The position numbers were made by a program, and so were the translations under genes. 64,000 bases of DNA from Chondrilla cf. caribensis. Taxonomy: Eukaryota; Porifera; Demospongiae; Chondrillida; Chondrillidae. The stretch covers positions 5,116,509-5,180,508 of the forward strand of contig OZ026547.1 of NCBI GenBank assembly GCA_964020155.1, given 5' to 3'. This document shows, one piece after another, positions 1 to 10,664 of the stretch. The stretch's first letter is position 1, and each line of letters begins with the position of its first letter. The notes under the pieces are model-generated. The model worked only from the letters and a program-made list of their open reading frames with translations, had not been told where the DNA came from and did not search any database.

Positions 1-158
1 AGTATATTACTCTCTTATTTATTTATTATAAATGTCCTTTGTTTCATTGTATGTGTATTATGTTATTTTTTTCAGTTAGTTTTTATCGTGATAACACTGT
101 AATATAGCCTGTGTTGACAAAGTGGTCCCATTATTTCCAATTCAATGAAATGAATGAA
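1..158. repeat. Possible 3' tail of a degenerate LINE-like element
   Basis: AT-rich sequence ending in a run resembling AATGAAATGAATGAAA, like the short tandem tails at the 3' ends of CR1/Jockey-type LINEs. A homologous stretch lies at about 24845-25000, as part of the same segmental duplication. No reverse transcriptase reading frame is visible, so the LINE assignment rests only on the tail. Confidence 0.25.
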
Positions 159-1620
159 ACCTGCAAGGACATTAGTGAGTACATACACTATAAATAACTG
201 GTGGAAATAATCCACCATTGTTGGTTGGTTTCATGAATTGCATGCATCACCACACACTAATGATTGGCAGTGGTATAGCAAGAAAACATGAATACAATAA
301 CACACAGTATAACAGCAGTGTACATATTTTGTCACGGGATGGTGTGTTTTTGCTTGCCTGGTGTACTTAAGTGTATGTATGCATACAATAAATCGTATAC
401 CTGGTGAGTGAAAGATGTTTGCATACTCACCAGACCACATGTATAACTGTTGCCAATCACAACATCATCAGTTGAACAGCTCATGTGCTGTTGTATCCAT
501 TGGTCTTGTCACCAATAGATACATTACAATTAGAACTTGATTTGTAACTGCAAATTCATTTTGAGAATTTTGCTGCACTCAAAATTTAGTATAACAAGAT
601 ATCAACTTCTATACATGCATTGAAAGGTCTGTTTTTGGCCTGCACACTGATCTAACCTGTGTGGACTTAGGCGATTGAGAAATTCCTTTGAAAATGGGGT
701 ACATGCAACTTCAGTTCAAGGCACATGCGGTGAAATGTACAAGGTGTGCTGTTGAGCATTGTATTTATGATTCCACCTGGCTACAGTAATTGTTAAATTG
801 ATTATGCATTAATACCCAATAGCCCAATGTACCCCCATTTCACCTGTCTGCTTTTACACGCTTGATTAAAGAAACACATACATGTTAATCTATTCAAACA
901 ACAATGGACAGAAAATGGAGGTAACCATCAAATACATGTGGTGCAGTATATTGCGGCATTTTGCTGTTGAAAAGGTGTCATTATTCATAGATCTCAATAT
1001 TGAAGCTACCTGTCAAATGTGAGTTCTTGGAGTTTAACATATAGGGTTTACAGTACAGTATGTAGTTCATTAAAATTACAGTACTTGCACCATGTTTACT
1101 GGACCATTAGCTGTGTTAACATCTAGTCGAGTGCTTTCCCTGTGAGACCTTACAAAGTAAATTCAATTATGGGAAGACTTACAGTAATTACATTAGTGAT
1201 GCAATTATACAGTGTGTTCATGCATTGTTTAATCAAGGACATAAGAAAGTTAGGAAGAAAGCTATTAGGTGAGTCAGGAGGTCACTGTGACTACAAAAGT
1301 CCCATGATTTGTACTTCATGAACAGTTTTCAAATTCAGGATGTTTATTGACCAAGTACGACTTAGTATGTCTACAGATATCTCTAAGGATTACTAAGAAT
1401 GCATATGATGACACTTAAGGGTTGAAGGCAAGTCCTAACCTATATATTATAATCCAATATTGAGTTCTACAGTAATATCACGAGTAGTCTATCAGTTACT
1501 AGATCTAAGAACATTGCCACTGAGGCATGGCAATATATACAATATATACAATGTAAAGTCACTAAGAACTATATTTACAACTTAGGAAGAATCTATCATC
1601 AAAATGCACACACAATGACA
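159..1620. other. Non-coding upstream block of gene 1
   Basis: No convincing gene. The block is homologous almost base for base to about 25005-26470 upstream of gene 3. Parts are recognisable upstream of gene 2 (about 7990-9180), gene 4 (about 34840-36540) and gene 5 (about 46200-47900). It is ancestral spacer DNA of the array. Confidence 0.7.
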
Positions 1621-1627
1621 AACCCCA

Positions 1628-1629
1628 AA

Positions 1630-1703
<74 letters not shown>

Positions 1704-1732
1704 AGATACTCAGACACACACACACACACACA
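1628..1732. repeat. (CA)n microsatellite upstream of gene 1
   Basis: About 37 CA units followed by a short non-repeat interruption and a second short CA tract. It ends about 270 bp before the gene 1 ATG, the position this tract occupies in most copies of the array. Open frames coding HTHT or CVCV across it are artefacts. Confidence 0.95.
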
Positions 1733-1934
1733 AATACACGAATCAACATGTTTACACCAAGGCTGAAATACTAAGGATTCCACAGTCATATGGTATGGTG
1801 GCATGAGCTTCTCATATTAATTCCCATTGTTAATATAAAAGGAAGCCACAAGGCACACATGTACTAATGACATTTGAGAATACCTACAATTACACAATGA
1901 ATGTCATTAAAAGTGCACCTGTCCTCACAGGTAC

Positions 1935-1941
1935 TATATAA
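1935..1941 (+). promoter_or_regulatory. TATA box of gene 1
   Basis: TATATAA, 65 bp before the first base of the ATG. The downstream dyad conserved in other copies is degraded here (GAGGTTACCACA). Gene 3 shares exactly this variant, which supports their pairing. Confidence 0.75.
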
Positions 1942-2005
1942 CTGCTTCTTTGAGGTTACCACAAACTAGCACTAAAGGTGTACAGTATAGACCAGACCTA
2001 CAGTT

Positions 2006-2204
2006 ATGGCTCCAAGCATTCAGGTCTTTCTACAAGCGGCTCTTTTGTTTTGTGTGATGGTTACCAGTATTGGGGGTATCACTGATTTTGAAAAGGCAAT
2101 TTCCTTACTTGAAAACAAAGTCAATGCGCAACAAGAAGAAATCAATTCACTTCACCAGATGATAGAACAGTTGGGCAAGAGACTACAACCACTTGAAGTG
2201 AAAG
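2006..2204 (+). CDS. Gene 1 exon 1: signal peptide and coiled-coil trimerisation segment of a short collagen
   Basis: Encodes residues 1-66 plus one base of codon 67. Residues 1-24 form a hydrophobic secretion signal ending near Ile-Gly-Gly. Residues 25-66 form an amphipathic helix with hydrophobic residues at 28, 32, 35, 39, 46, 49, 53, 56, 60 and 63, a strict 4-3 heptad register with Gln at 42. This fits a parallel coil that registers three chains before the collagen helix folds. The start is the ATG in ACAGTTATGGCT, conserved in the paralogs. The exon ends in AAAG|GTGAGT, phase 1. Reading through the donor gives an unrelated tail, so splicing to 4055 is preferred. The intron is 2205-4054. 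The product is probably secreted extracellular matrix; its specific role is unknown. Confidence 0.85.
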
Positions 2205-3406
2205 GTGAGTTTGTTGAGGTTCAAATATGTACAACTTGCAGTCCCTACTCTTCATGCCTAGTACTCAGGACTACACTCCTGTTGACTACAGAGTTACTGG
2301 GTTTTAGACATTGTATGTTGTCACTCTATGTTGGTGAGTGGGGAAAAAAAAACATCAGCAAATAGGTTTCTCTTCTTTGTATGATGTCATGGTATGGCAT
2401 TTAGTGACAAGATTGTATACATACTGTGGGCTAGATATTGTGTGAAAAATTTATATGAACCTTCACTAAAGGCATTATATTTGGTAAATCTTAGTGTATG
2501 AGGTCTATTCCAATTTCTAGTGGAAACATTTCTTCATAGTTGGTGTGCATTATGTGCAGATACCTCGGTACATACCTATACAAGTATATTATACTTACGC
2601 AATTCTAAATGCTTTTGATAAATGGACGTAGTATAGATGCCCATTCAGTTGTCCCCTACAATAAATCAACAAATCCTACCCCATAACATGCAAACTCTAA
2701 AATTGAAAATTACAATCTACATAGCTTGAGGGTCAATGTACGATATCTGGGATTAATATTTTCGTTGACAGGAGGAATTTAACAAGAGTAATTTTGTGGT
2801 TTGGGTGCCAGTGACAAGTAACCAACCCCAATATTCGCAATAAGACATTTGCAAGCCATGTCTGCGTAGTAGTAATTCTGAAGATGAAAGGATTTGGTGA
2901 AGACCAATTTGTTAAATGGAATATTTGCCTTCAGAGGTAGTCAAAATTACCTAATCACAAAATTAGCCCAAGAAAAGAAGTGCATGTGCTAAACCACTTA
3001 GTAGATATATTTTCAGCACAAAAAAGACCCAAATTTACAGGACGGTACTCATCTGGTCTTGTTCTAAGTACGTAAATATAATATACATGCATCAAAATTC
3101 AGGCCTGTGACTTAGTATGTACGTAAGAAAATACTAATTTTAAGCATAATAGAGCAAAATGTGCATAAGAGCATTACACCACTAGGAGATAGTTTGGAGG
3201 AAAAATTAAAAATATCATACATTAATCACTTCTCTTGAAGTAAAAGTGAATTCAAAAATGTGGCACTTCAGTAATTTTCATGTGCCAGTCTGTAACATTA
3301 TGTGCTGAACCTGGTCACGTTTTGCCTTAGTCTAATACAATGAGGGTACAGTCCTGACCATTTGCATTATCTGAAAACTGGCCTGTACATAGAGCAGAGA
3401 ATATTG

Positions 3407-3410
<4 letters not shown>

Positions 3411-3482
<72 letters not shown>
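3411..3482. repeat. (TA)n microsatellite in the gene 1 intron
   Basis: About 35 uninterrupted TA units. The homologous place in the gene 3 intron (28440-28492) holds a shorter, interrupted TA tract, so this locus is length-variable. Confidence 0.95.
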
Positions 3483-3487
<5 letters not shown>

Positions 3488-4054
3488 TTAAGTCCCATAT
3501 GCTCTACAGGTTTGCATGGTTTAGAATTGCAAAAAAATATACATTAATTTAGAGATTATAAACTTTACACTTGTTTCAGATATTCATAATTACACATCCA
3601 CAGTTTATCAGTAGGCATTCAATTACAGAAAGAACGTGACATTGAGGGCTAGTGAGTAGTGAGGTGATTATTGCTATCATTAATTGCGTGCAATAAAATT
3701 CATATCTGAGCCCCTCTCAATCCCTTTGTGATGATAATTCTATGATGATACCCTCATTGCACTACATCCACATGTCCAATATTGATGTACATACAGCTAT
3801 TATTGATGCATGAATTTAAGTCCCATAATACCTCATGCATACCTTATTTATACCATTGATTAATCCATTTCCAACAATGTCTCAAGTAGTACAACATCTA
3901 ATTCATAATATCACATTAGAAATTAACTCACATTATAATATATACAGTCATTAAATGCTCATTCCCTGTTTTCTCAAAGAGATTGTACAAACTCATAGTC
4001 TTGATATAATCATGGTGCTTATTGGAATCATACTGACTCTTTGTTTACAATCAG

Positions 4055-4932
4055 ATAAGCTCCTGGAAAGAACTAGACGACGAGGTGGATGCAGTTGTGA
4101 AACAAATGGAACAAAGGGTGAAAAGGGAGACCCAGGGCCACATGGGGCGAGCGGTGAACAAGGACAGACTGGACTGCGAGGATCTCCAGGTCCTCAAGGA
4201 CCACAAGGACTTAATGGAACCAAAGGAGAACAAGGAGAAACAGGACAACCAGGGAATGTTGGACAAAAAGGTGATCCAGGACAGAAAGGAGTCGAAGGAG
4301 TGCCAGGACTTAATGGAACAAAAGGTGAACGTGGAGAGAAAGGACAACAAGGGAATGTTGGACGGAAAGGTGAACAAGGACTGAAAGGAGACACAGGAGT
4401 GCAAGGACTTAATGGAACAAAAGGTGAACAAGGAGAAACAGGACAACCAGGGAATGTTGGACAAAAAGGTGATCCAGGACAGAAAGGAGTCAAAGGAGTG
4501 CCAGGACTTAATGGAACAAAAGGTGAACGTGGAGAGAAAGGACAACAAGGGAATGTTGGACGGAAAGGTGAACAAGGACTGAAAGGAGACACAGGAGTGC
4601 GAGGACTTAATGGGACAAAAGGTGAACAAGGAGAAACAGGACAACCAGGAGATGTTGGACAGAAAGGTAGACCAGGATTGAAAGGAGACACAGGAGTGCC
4701 AGGACTTAATGGTACAAAAGGTGAACGTGGGGAAACAGGACAACCAGGGAAAGATGGACAGAGAGGTGGACCAGGACTGAAAGGAAACACAGGAGTGCCT
4801 GGAGTTAATGGAACAAAAGGTGAGCTTGGAGAAAAAGGACAACCAGGGAATGTTGGAGAGAAAGGTGAACCAGGAATGAAAGGAGACATAGGAGTGCCAG
4901 GGTTTAATGGAACAAACTGTGAATGTAGATAA
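4055..4932 (+). CDS. Gene 1 exon 2: Gly-X-Y collagen helix with 33-residue sequon repeat
   Basis: The acceptor is TCAG|AT; the phase-1 join restores Asp67, then Lys-Leu-Leu-Glu-Arg-Thr and a basic run. Cys79 and Cys81 form a C-X-C pair able to lock the trimer. A continuous Gly-X-Y helix then runs nearly to the C-terminus and ends Asn-Cys-Glu-Cys-Arg. The total product is 358 residues. The helix is built of 99-bp (33-residue, 11-triplet) units, each with one Asn-Gly-Thr; nine such sequons are present. Two consecutive 198-bp double units are nearly identical, which makes this the longest family member. Lys-Gly-Glu and Lys-Gly-Asp triplets, known to stabilise helices, are frequent. The TAA stop replaces a GAA codon seen in gene 4, so a further Cys-bearing tail is lost. 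No C-propeptide or NC1 domain is present. Confidence 0.87.
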
Positions 4933-5055
4933 ACAGGAGAACCAGAAAGTCGTGGATGCATATGTAACCCAGGATCTGATTCAATCAAATCAAATCATAC
5001 AGGACAGGGAATGTAACATGCATCAATCAGCAAAATTACAAATTACACATCTCCA

Positions 5056-5061
5056 ATTAAA
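5056..5061 (+). terminator. Possible poly(A) signal of gene 1
   Basis: ATTAAA lies about 125 bp after the stop codon. The equivalent hexamer position in gene 4 is also ATTAAA (40887-40892), whereas gene 3 has lost it (AATATA context). Cleavage site not determined. Confidence 0.4.
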
Positions 5062-5104
5062 AGAAAAAAATAAGGAATTTACAACTTTGTAATTCTCTAC
5101 TACA

Positions 5105-6842
5105 AAACTGAGTGCCATGTGTACATAATGGCAAAAAAGTGTAAGTAGATTTAGGTAAAGTGGTGAATTCTATACTTTAAAAGTTTGATACCGCAAATCT
5201 AAGTTTAAGTAAATGTAATGAACTGCTACAGTAATTGAATTAGGAATTCATATTATTCAACAATAACCGGTGTGTCAAAAAGACATTGCATTGAAGCACA
5301 AAGTTAACTGACAAACATACCTATAGACAGGTAGACATACAAACAGTATAGTTAATTTTACTCAGGCACTTATATTCAATAATCTATTATGATCATTGGT
5401 ATGCCAACTTAATGTACACAACATTTTCACCTATAGTTGCTTTAGCGTCAGTGACATGTACTACTGAATATTAACTTCCTATTAATTATCGTACAATGCT
5501 TAAAGATTCCTGATGAATCACCATGCAAGTATGGTCAATTGATGAGCAAATGCACATAATACTTGGACATTCTTTTATCCATCATAACCTATATTCTTAT
5601 AATAATTTTATAGAAGCTGATAATGCATGCCATTGTAGAACTCTTGTTTGGCACAAGGTTGTTTTATTTTCAATTTCAATGATACATCTGAAACAGAGTA
5701 CCTCTTGAGCCACTCACTATTAGAAACATCGAGCAATGGGTACAGAACTGAAGAAGATAAACAATGTAGTGCTTTGTTTAACACAAAATTGCATGAATAC
5801 GAGTGAGCATGCAGTTAGCACTCAAATGTTGCACAATGCATTTGCAAACCTGTGGCACTTATAGGTATTCCAATAAAACTTGTACTCATATGGAAACATA
5901 CAGATGAATTGGCACACAAAACACAAATGCAGGTATAGTTACAACATGTGGTTAAAAAGAATGTTTAAGCACAATTCAGTTCATAGGATCTGTGAAAAGG
6001 TTCAAGTTCGTGCATTTATGCACCATTGTAGTCCATGCAATATTAAGATGACAGGAGACTAGATTAGCAAGGAAGAATAGAATGAAATGACACTAGTAAC
6101 ACAAACAGATGGGAAAAGTACTGTCGGTTAAGGGGGTATAGATGAAGTGCAAAACTGGTATAGACAGGTAAATGCGGCTGAAAGTTATATAATAATAAAT
6201 AATAATAGCATAATATTTTTCATGATCAGGTGCACATAAGTATGATCATGTTTGATGCACACAAGCTAATCTTTCAATAATGTGTTGAAGCTCTCAATGC
6301 CCTAAAGAGTTGCTCTATGTAATATAACTATTCCTGGTCCAAATGAAGAATACTCAATAATTGGAACAAAGATATCATCACATATAGAATGTATCAATGC
6401 AAAGGACCTGGTGTAAAATATTGGAGACCTCTGATCTGTGAAGCTGCTCAAAGCTCTTTAAAATTTACTGACGTGTTCACCTGGTCCATTATTCAGCATT
6501 TACAACTTAACATAAGGCAATCTTCATATAAATTATACCTCCAATGGTATCAATATAATATTGTCTGACTACCTTACCTGTACTGACAAGTGTTTCTATC
6601 TTTGCTAATATATACAGCATTCATTGATCACAAAGTAAATATAACAATTGGCACCAGCTGAATCCTGGATATATTATGTACTTTGTACGATGTTTATCCT
6701 TAGGCTAAAGCTATGAAAATAATTGTTGCATTTACGTGCCATTTCATGGCAACAGTGGTACACATACATGCATGAAATGCAAAGCAACTGTTATATGTGC
6801 ATCATATAGCTATATACATCAATTGCTTCCAATTGTCTTCTG
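5105..6842. other. 3' flank of gene 1, non-coding
   Basis: No supported gene. About 5105-6185 matches the flank downstream of gene 2 (about 17620-19130). It is missing downstream of gene 3, where homology jumps from 29882 to the equivalent of 6190, so about 1.1 kb was deleted from the gene 3 copy. Short open frames here are not conserved between copies. Confidence 0.6.
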
Positions 6843-7100
6843 ATCAGCAACAGACACTCTGCATTGAGGATGAAATGGACACAACAGTGAAAATAGATTT
6901 CAGGGATGAAGTAACCATCTCTGTAAACAGTCGGGAGAGGCTAGGTCCTCCACTAGACATTACATAATGTATATATATCTGGGAGTAATGATGTAGCTTT
7001 ATCTCTCGGGGAAAACACAAAACTGTACAGTCACCCTCCCTGCATAGTCCAACATTGGCTACTTTTTGTAGGTGGGCATTGTTATCGCACATATGCTATG
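6843..7100 (-). repeat. Conserved intergenic block, copy 1, with a small conserved minus-strand frame
   Basis: One of four clear copies (others about 19733-19990, 33122-33385 and 41710-41965; decayed traces near 53245 and 58800). On the minus strand each opens with ATG followed by Cys/Tyr-Asp-Asn, then His-Leu-X-Lys-Val and Gly-Leu-Cys-Arg-Glu-Gly-Asp-Cys. Downstream of that the frames diverge or stop. It may be a relic exon of an ancestral neighbour gene or simply duplicated spacer. Confidence 0.4.
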
Positions 7101-7228
7101 TTGCGAAAATTTCTGGCCATTATAGATATAGTATGTTACAATATAGCAAACATTTCCCAAATAATCATGGGTATATACGGTAGCACTAGGCCAATCTCAT
7201 GGACAGAATCAACTATAATGGAGAGGTA

Positions 7229-7966
7229 CAGTACATGCCAAAGACTATTTACGCATTTCCGCGTATGCCTGCAGAATGCATTTTACAGCTTTATGCGGAA
7301 GTCGTTACAGGTGTCCGCGGAAGTCATTATGGGTGTCCGCGGATAACAGCGCGTACGAGTACGTATTACGTTTTATTGCAGCGTGAATGTACATGGTTTG
7401 TATTATGGTACGTGCGTACGTACGTGCGTAGGTAACTCTTCAAACTACTTTGCGATCTTCGACATAATGAGTGAGAAAACTTTTATTCAGACAACAAGCT
7501 AAGATATTGATAATAAGTCTTAATATTGTACATGAACCGAAGGTAAAATAAGAAATGCGTTAAACGTAGATAAAAATACTTATTAAAAAAGGCTGTTTGG
7601 CTCTAATCTTGCGGCAAACTTCGTCCATTAATCCATCTGCTCGATTAATGATAACGTGTGATATCATAAACTTCTGGATTCCAGTATCTCTAGAAATATT
7701 AGGGAGATTTCCTACATCCTGTAATACACTGTTCGTTGCGGAAGGTAGTAGATTTTCGATCTTGTGTTTCGATCTCTTCCCTTTAATGTTTACTTACGTA
7801 CGTACGTACGCAAACTAACATACGTACGCACAATATACGAAAATTATCTGCGGAAAATATGTCCGCATACTTTACCGCGGACTCGTGCGGACAAATATCG
7901 CGGATAATCCGCAATTGGAAGCAACGATTATCGCGGAAATGCGTAAGTAGTCTTTGGGATGTACCG
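7229..7966. mobile_element. TA-flanked MITE, 738 bp, with about 38-bp terminal inverted repeats
   Basis: The ends read CAGTACATGCCAAAGAC and, inverted, CGGTACATCCCAAAGAC, and the match continues through TTACGCATTTCCGCG. TA dinucleotides flank both sides (7227-7228 and 7967-7968). Paralogous flanks near 20100 and 33505 lack the insert and read GAGAGGTAGG straight through. TCCGCGG motifs repeat inside both arms, and ACGTACGT tracts lie near 7410 and 7795. It has no transposase frame. TA duplication suggests mobilisation by a Tc1/mariner-class enzyme. Confidence 0.85.
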
Positions 7967-7968
7967 TA

Positions 7969-9188
7969 GGTAGGTAGAATACCAAATGGACTTATCACTC
8001 AGGAATTTCATACAGTGGCCTGTACATTGCTTTAACCTTTAGATCCTTCACTATCCAAGACAAGAGGATATTGGTGATAAATAAGCTCCTTTAAAAGTAG
8101 GGCGCATATACCACTTCAGTTCAAGGACACATACGGTGAAATTTAGAAGATGTGCTAAGCTCCTGGTAACATGGTACTTATGATTCCACCTCACTATAAC
8201 AATAGTTGCCTTGAGCATGCATTAGAACACCAAAGATTTCACCTGTGTATGCTTTTATGGGCATAGTAAATGAAGTCTTGAATCACGCAAATGCCTACAC
8301 ATGTTCATGCAACAAAAAGTTAAAAATAGCAGTGATCATCTAGTGCATGTCGTACAGTATACTATTTTCAGAGTTTGGCCATTGAATATGTGTCTATGCC
8401 CGTTAATCTTAACATTGTATCTACCCGTCAAACATGAGTTCTTGGAATTTAACTACTATGAAAAGCGTAACATATATAGGGATTATAGTACAGTGTGTAC
8501 AGTACTTGCACCATGTTCACCCAACCATTAGCTGTGTTAACACCTAGTAAAATATTCAACTAATGGATCAAATTCATACTTATCATGCCTGAATATATGT
8601 GTTGGAGACTGCGCGATCACTAGGAGCAGATGTATAAAATGTTTTATGTAAGAAAGAGAATGCAGGTCCTCCTTTAAAAAATGAATAGGGCAAGTGAAGG
8701 GGTCACAAGACAATATGATCTTCCTTAACTTGACAAGGAACCAGGAGTTGTTGGAGACATGTACGGGTTCTACTAGGACCACAAGGATAGTCTGGACATC
8801 CCGGATCACTAGGAGATGTTGTGGATAGAAGTGAGTGCTTTGCTAAGGATTCAGTCAAAACTTACAAGTAACAAATTCAATTATGGGAAGACATAAAATT
8901 ATTACATTACTGGTGCTATTATGCACTGTATTCAGGCATTGCTTAAGCAAAGACATAAGAAAATAACTGCGACTAAGTATGTCCATGAGTCGTACCCCAT
9001 GAACAGTTCAAACATTCAGGATACTTATTGACCAAGTACTTAGACTGGGTATGTCTACAGCTATCTCTAAGGATTATTATGAATACACATGATGCACCTT
9101 AAGCGTAGAAAACCAGTCCTAACCTATAATGGAATATTATAATCCAGCTATTATTGACTTCCATTGCAATAGCAGGTTGAATACACAG
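7969..9188. other. Upstream block of gene 2 with a decayed collagen-like snippet
   Basis: Duplicated spacer homologous to about 35060-36480 upstream of gene 4. It contains no intact gene. At 8776-8820 there are five consecutive Gly-X-Y triplets on the + strand, interrupted by one TAG; see Findings. No other structure is evident. Confidence 0.55.
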
Positions 9189-10256
9189 GGTCATTATAAC
9201 GGACCCCGAAAATAACAACAAAATGGCGGACGCAATCGACGCCGAAAAACAAATCGCATTTATAAAGCGAAGAAATAATCCTTGATCGTTTTCGTGATAT
9301 ATACTAATAATTTCAGCCTTCTTCTAAAGTCTAAATAAGCTATTGGTCGAATATCATGTATCAAGAGGCAGTGAACACGTCATATAAATACTATACTTTT
9401 GGGTGAAAATCGCTTCAGGCGGATCAGTAGATGGCCTTGGATGAATTTGAAATCGGTACCAAACAAAGAAGTGCATTATAATCTAAAGATCTGCCGTGAA
9501 CCAAGATGTTATAACCACAAGCACAAGAGTTATATTCGAAAATGTACCAAAATGCGCATAAAGCGCAGAGAAAATAGGCGTAAATGTTCGTATAACTTCA
9601 ACGTACCTGATTATAACGTTTTGGTTCACGGTCAGATTGTAGATGACGTCCGTCGCTATCGTTATAATTAATAATACTATGGCGAAAAGGCCATCTACTG
9701 ATCCGCCTATCACCGTTTTTGACAATCGACCTCCTAGCCGCCATTTAACGTGACGTTGCTATAGTTATTACGCAACGTATTATGAAGTACGTGAGCTGCC
9801 CAGCCGTCGTTTCGAATAGTGCAAGGTTTCTCAAGATTGTCCGTGATCCAAGTTGAATTCGAGGATTCTTACAGGTATGTATTTTGATTATGTACTGGAA
9901 TAAATGGTGCGCACGGGTTCTTAAGATAATCCAATTGCGAACCTTTCGTGCGATTGGGATATTGTTCGGATTTTTGATGTTTAAAGTGCTTTCTTGGCCT
10001 ATTTGATCGTTCTTCTTTAGCGCATGAGCTTATTTTTACCCAATGTGAGTGGTAATAATGTTTGATTGTATGCTGATTGCATATCAGCTTTCATCTATTG
10101 CATAAAGCGTACCATTTCTCGCGAATTTGTCGCCTGAACGAAATTATTGCGCAATCAAGTATTCGCGAGCCGTGACGTAGGCGATAAATATTTAGCATTC
10201 CATTCATTAAACGCCTTAAATCTCCTAAGTACAGATGTCCGTTATAACTACCCTGT
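9189..10256. mobile_element. Non-autonomous DNA transposon with CACAGGGT ends, about 1.07 kb
   Basis: Terminal inverted repeats of about 22 bp: CACAGGGTCATTATAACGGAC at the left and CACAGGGTAGTTATAACGGAC inverted at the right, each flanked by TA. The empty site is visible upstream of gene 4 near 36466. Inside, 9418-9720 is a large imperfect palindrome (GGCGGATCAGTAGATGGCC with its inverse). A second hairpin spans about 9497-9632. The open frame over 9399-9671 is a by-product of this fold-back and is not called. Confidence 0.78.
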
Positions 10257-10364
10257 GTAGTCAATAAGTTACTAGACCTAAGAAAATTGCCTAAGCTGAG
10301 GCATATACATACTGTCTATTGAAACAATGTACCATCACTAAAAACTATTATTACCACTATGCAG

Positions 10365-10366
<2 letters not shown>

Positions 10367-10422
<56 letters not shown>
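10367..10422. repeat. (CA)n microsatellite upstream of gene 2
   Basis: About 28 CA units ending roughly 320 bp before the gene 2 ATG, followed by the conserved motif CAACCTGTTTACACCAAGG. Confidence 0.93.
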
Positions 10423-10428
<6 letters not shown>

Positions 10429-10664
10429 ATGCAGACACCCATACACAAACACGCAGGCACACGCATGAATCAACCTGTTTACACCAAGGGTGAATTACTA
10501 AGGATTCCACAGACATGTTGTCTGGGGGTATGAGGTTCTCATGTCAATTCCCGTTCTCTGTTGATATAAAAGGAAACCACAATGCACACAGGAATAATAA
10601 TATTTGAGAATACCTACAATTACACAATGAATATCATTGAAAGTGGGCCTGTCCTCAAAGGGGC

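Noticed and set aside
2205..2365. Reading of exon 1 straight through the donor as a single-exon secreted protein
   Set aside because: The extension is poorly conserved between copies and ends at different places, whereas the GTGAGT donor and phase are conserved.
4194..4988. Proline- and serine-rich minus-strand frames opposite every collagen exon
   Set aside because: They are the reverse complement of Gly-X-Y codons (GGA gives TCC), which rarely contain stops; they have no promoter or splice signals.
9399..9671. 90-residue basic frame inside the CACAGGGT transposon
   Set aside because: It runs through both arms of a palindrome and has no similarity to a transposase motif that I can see.
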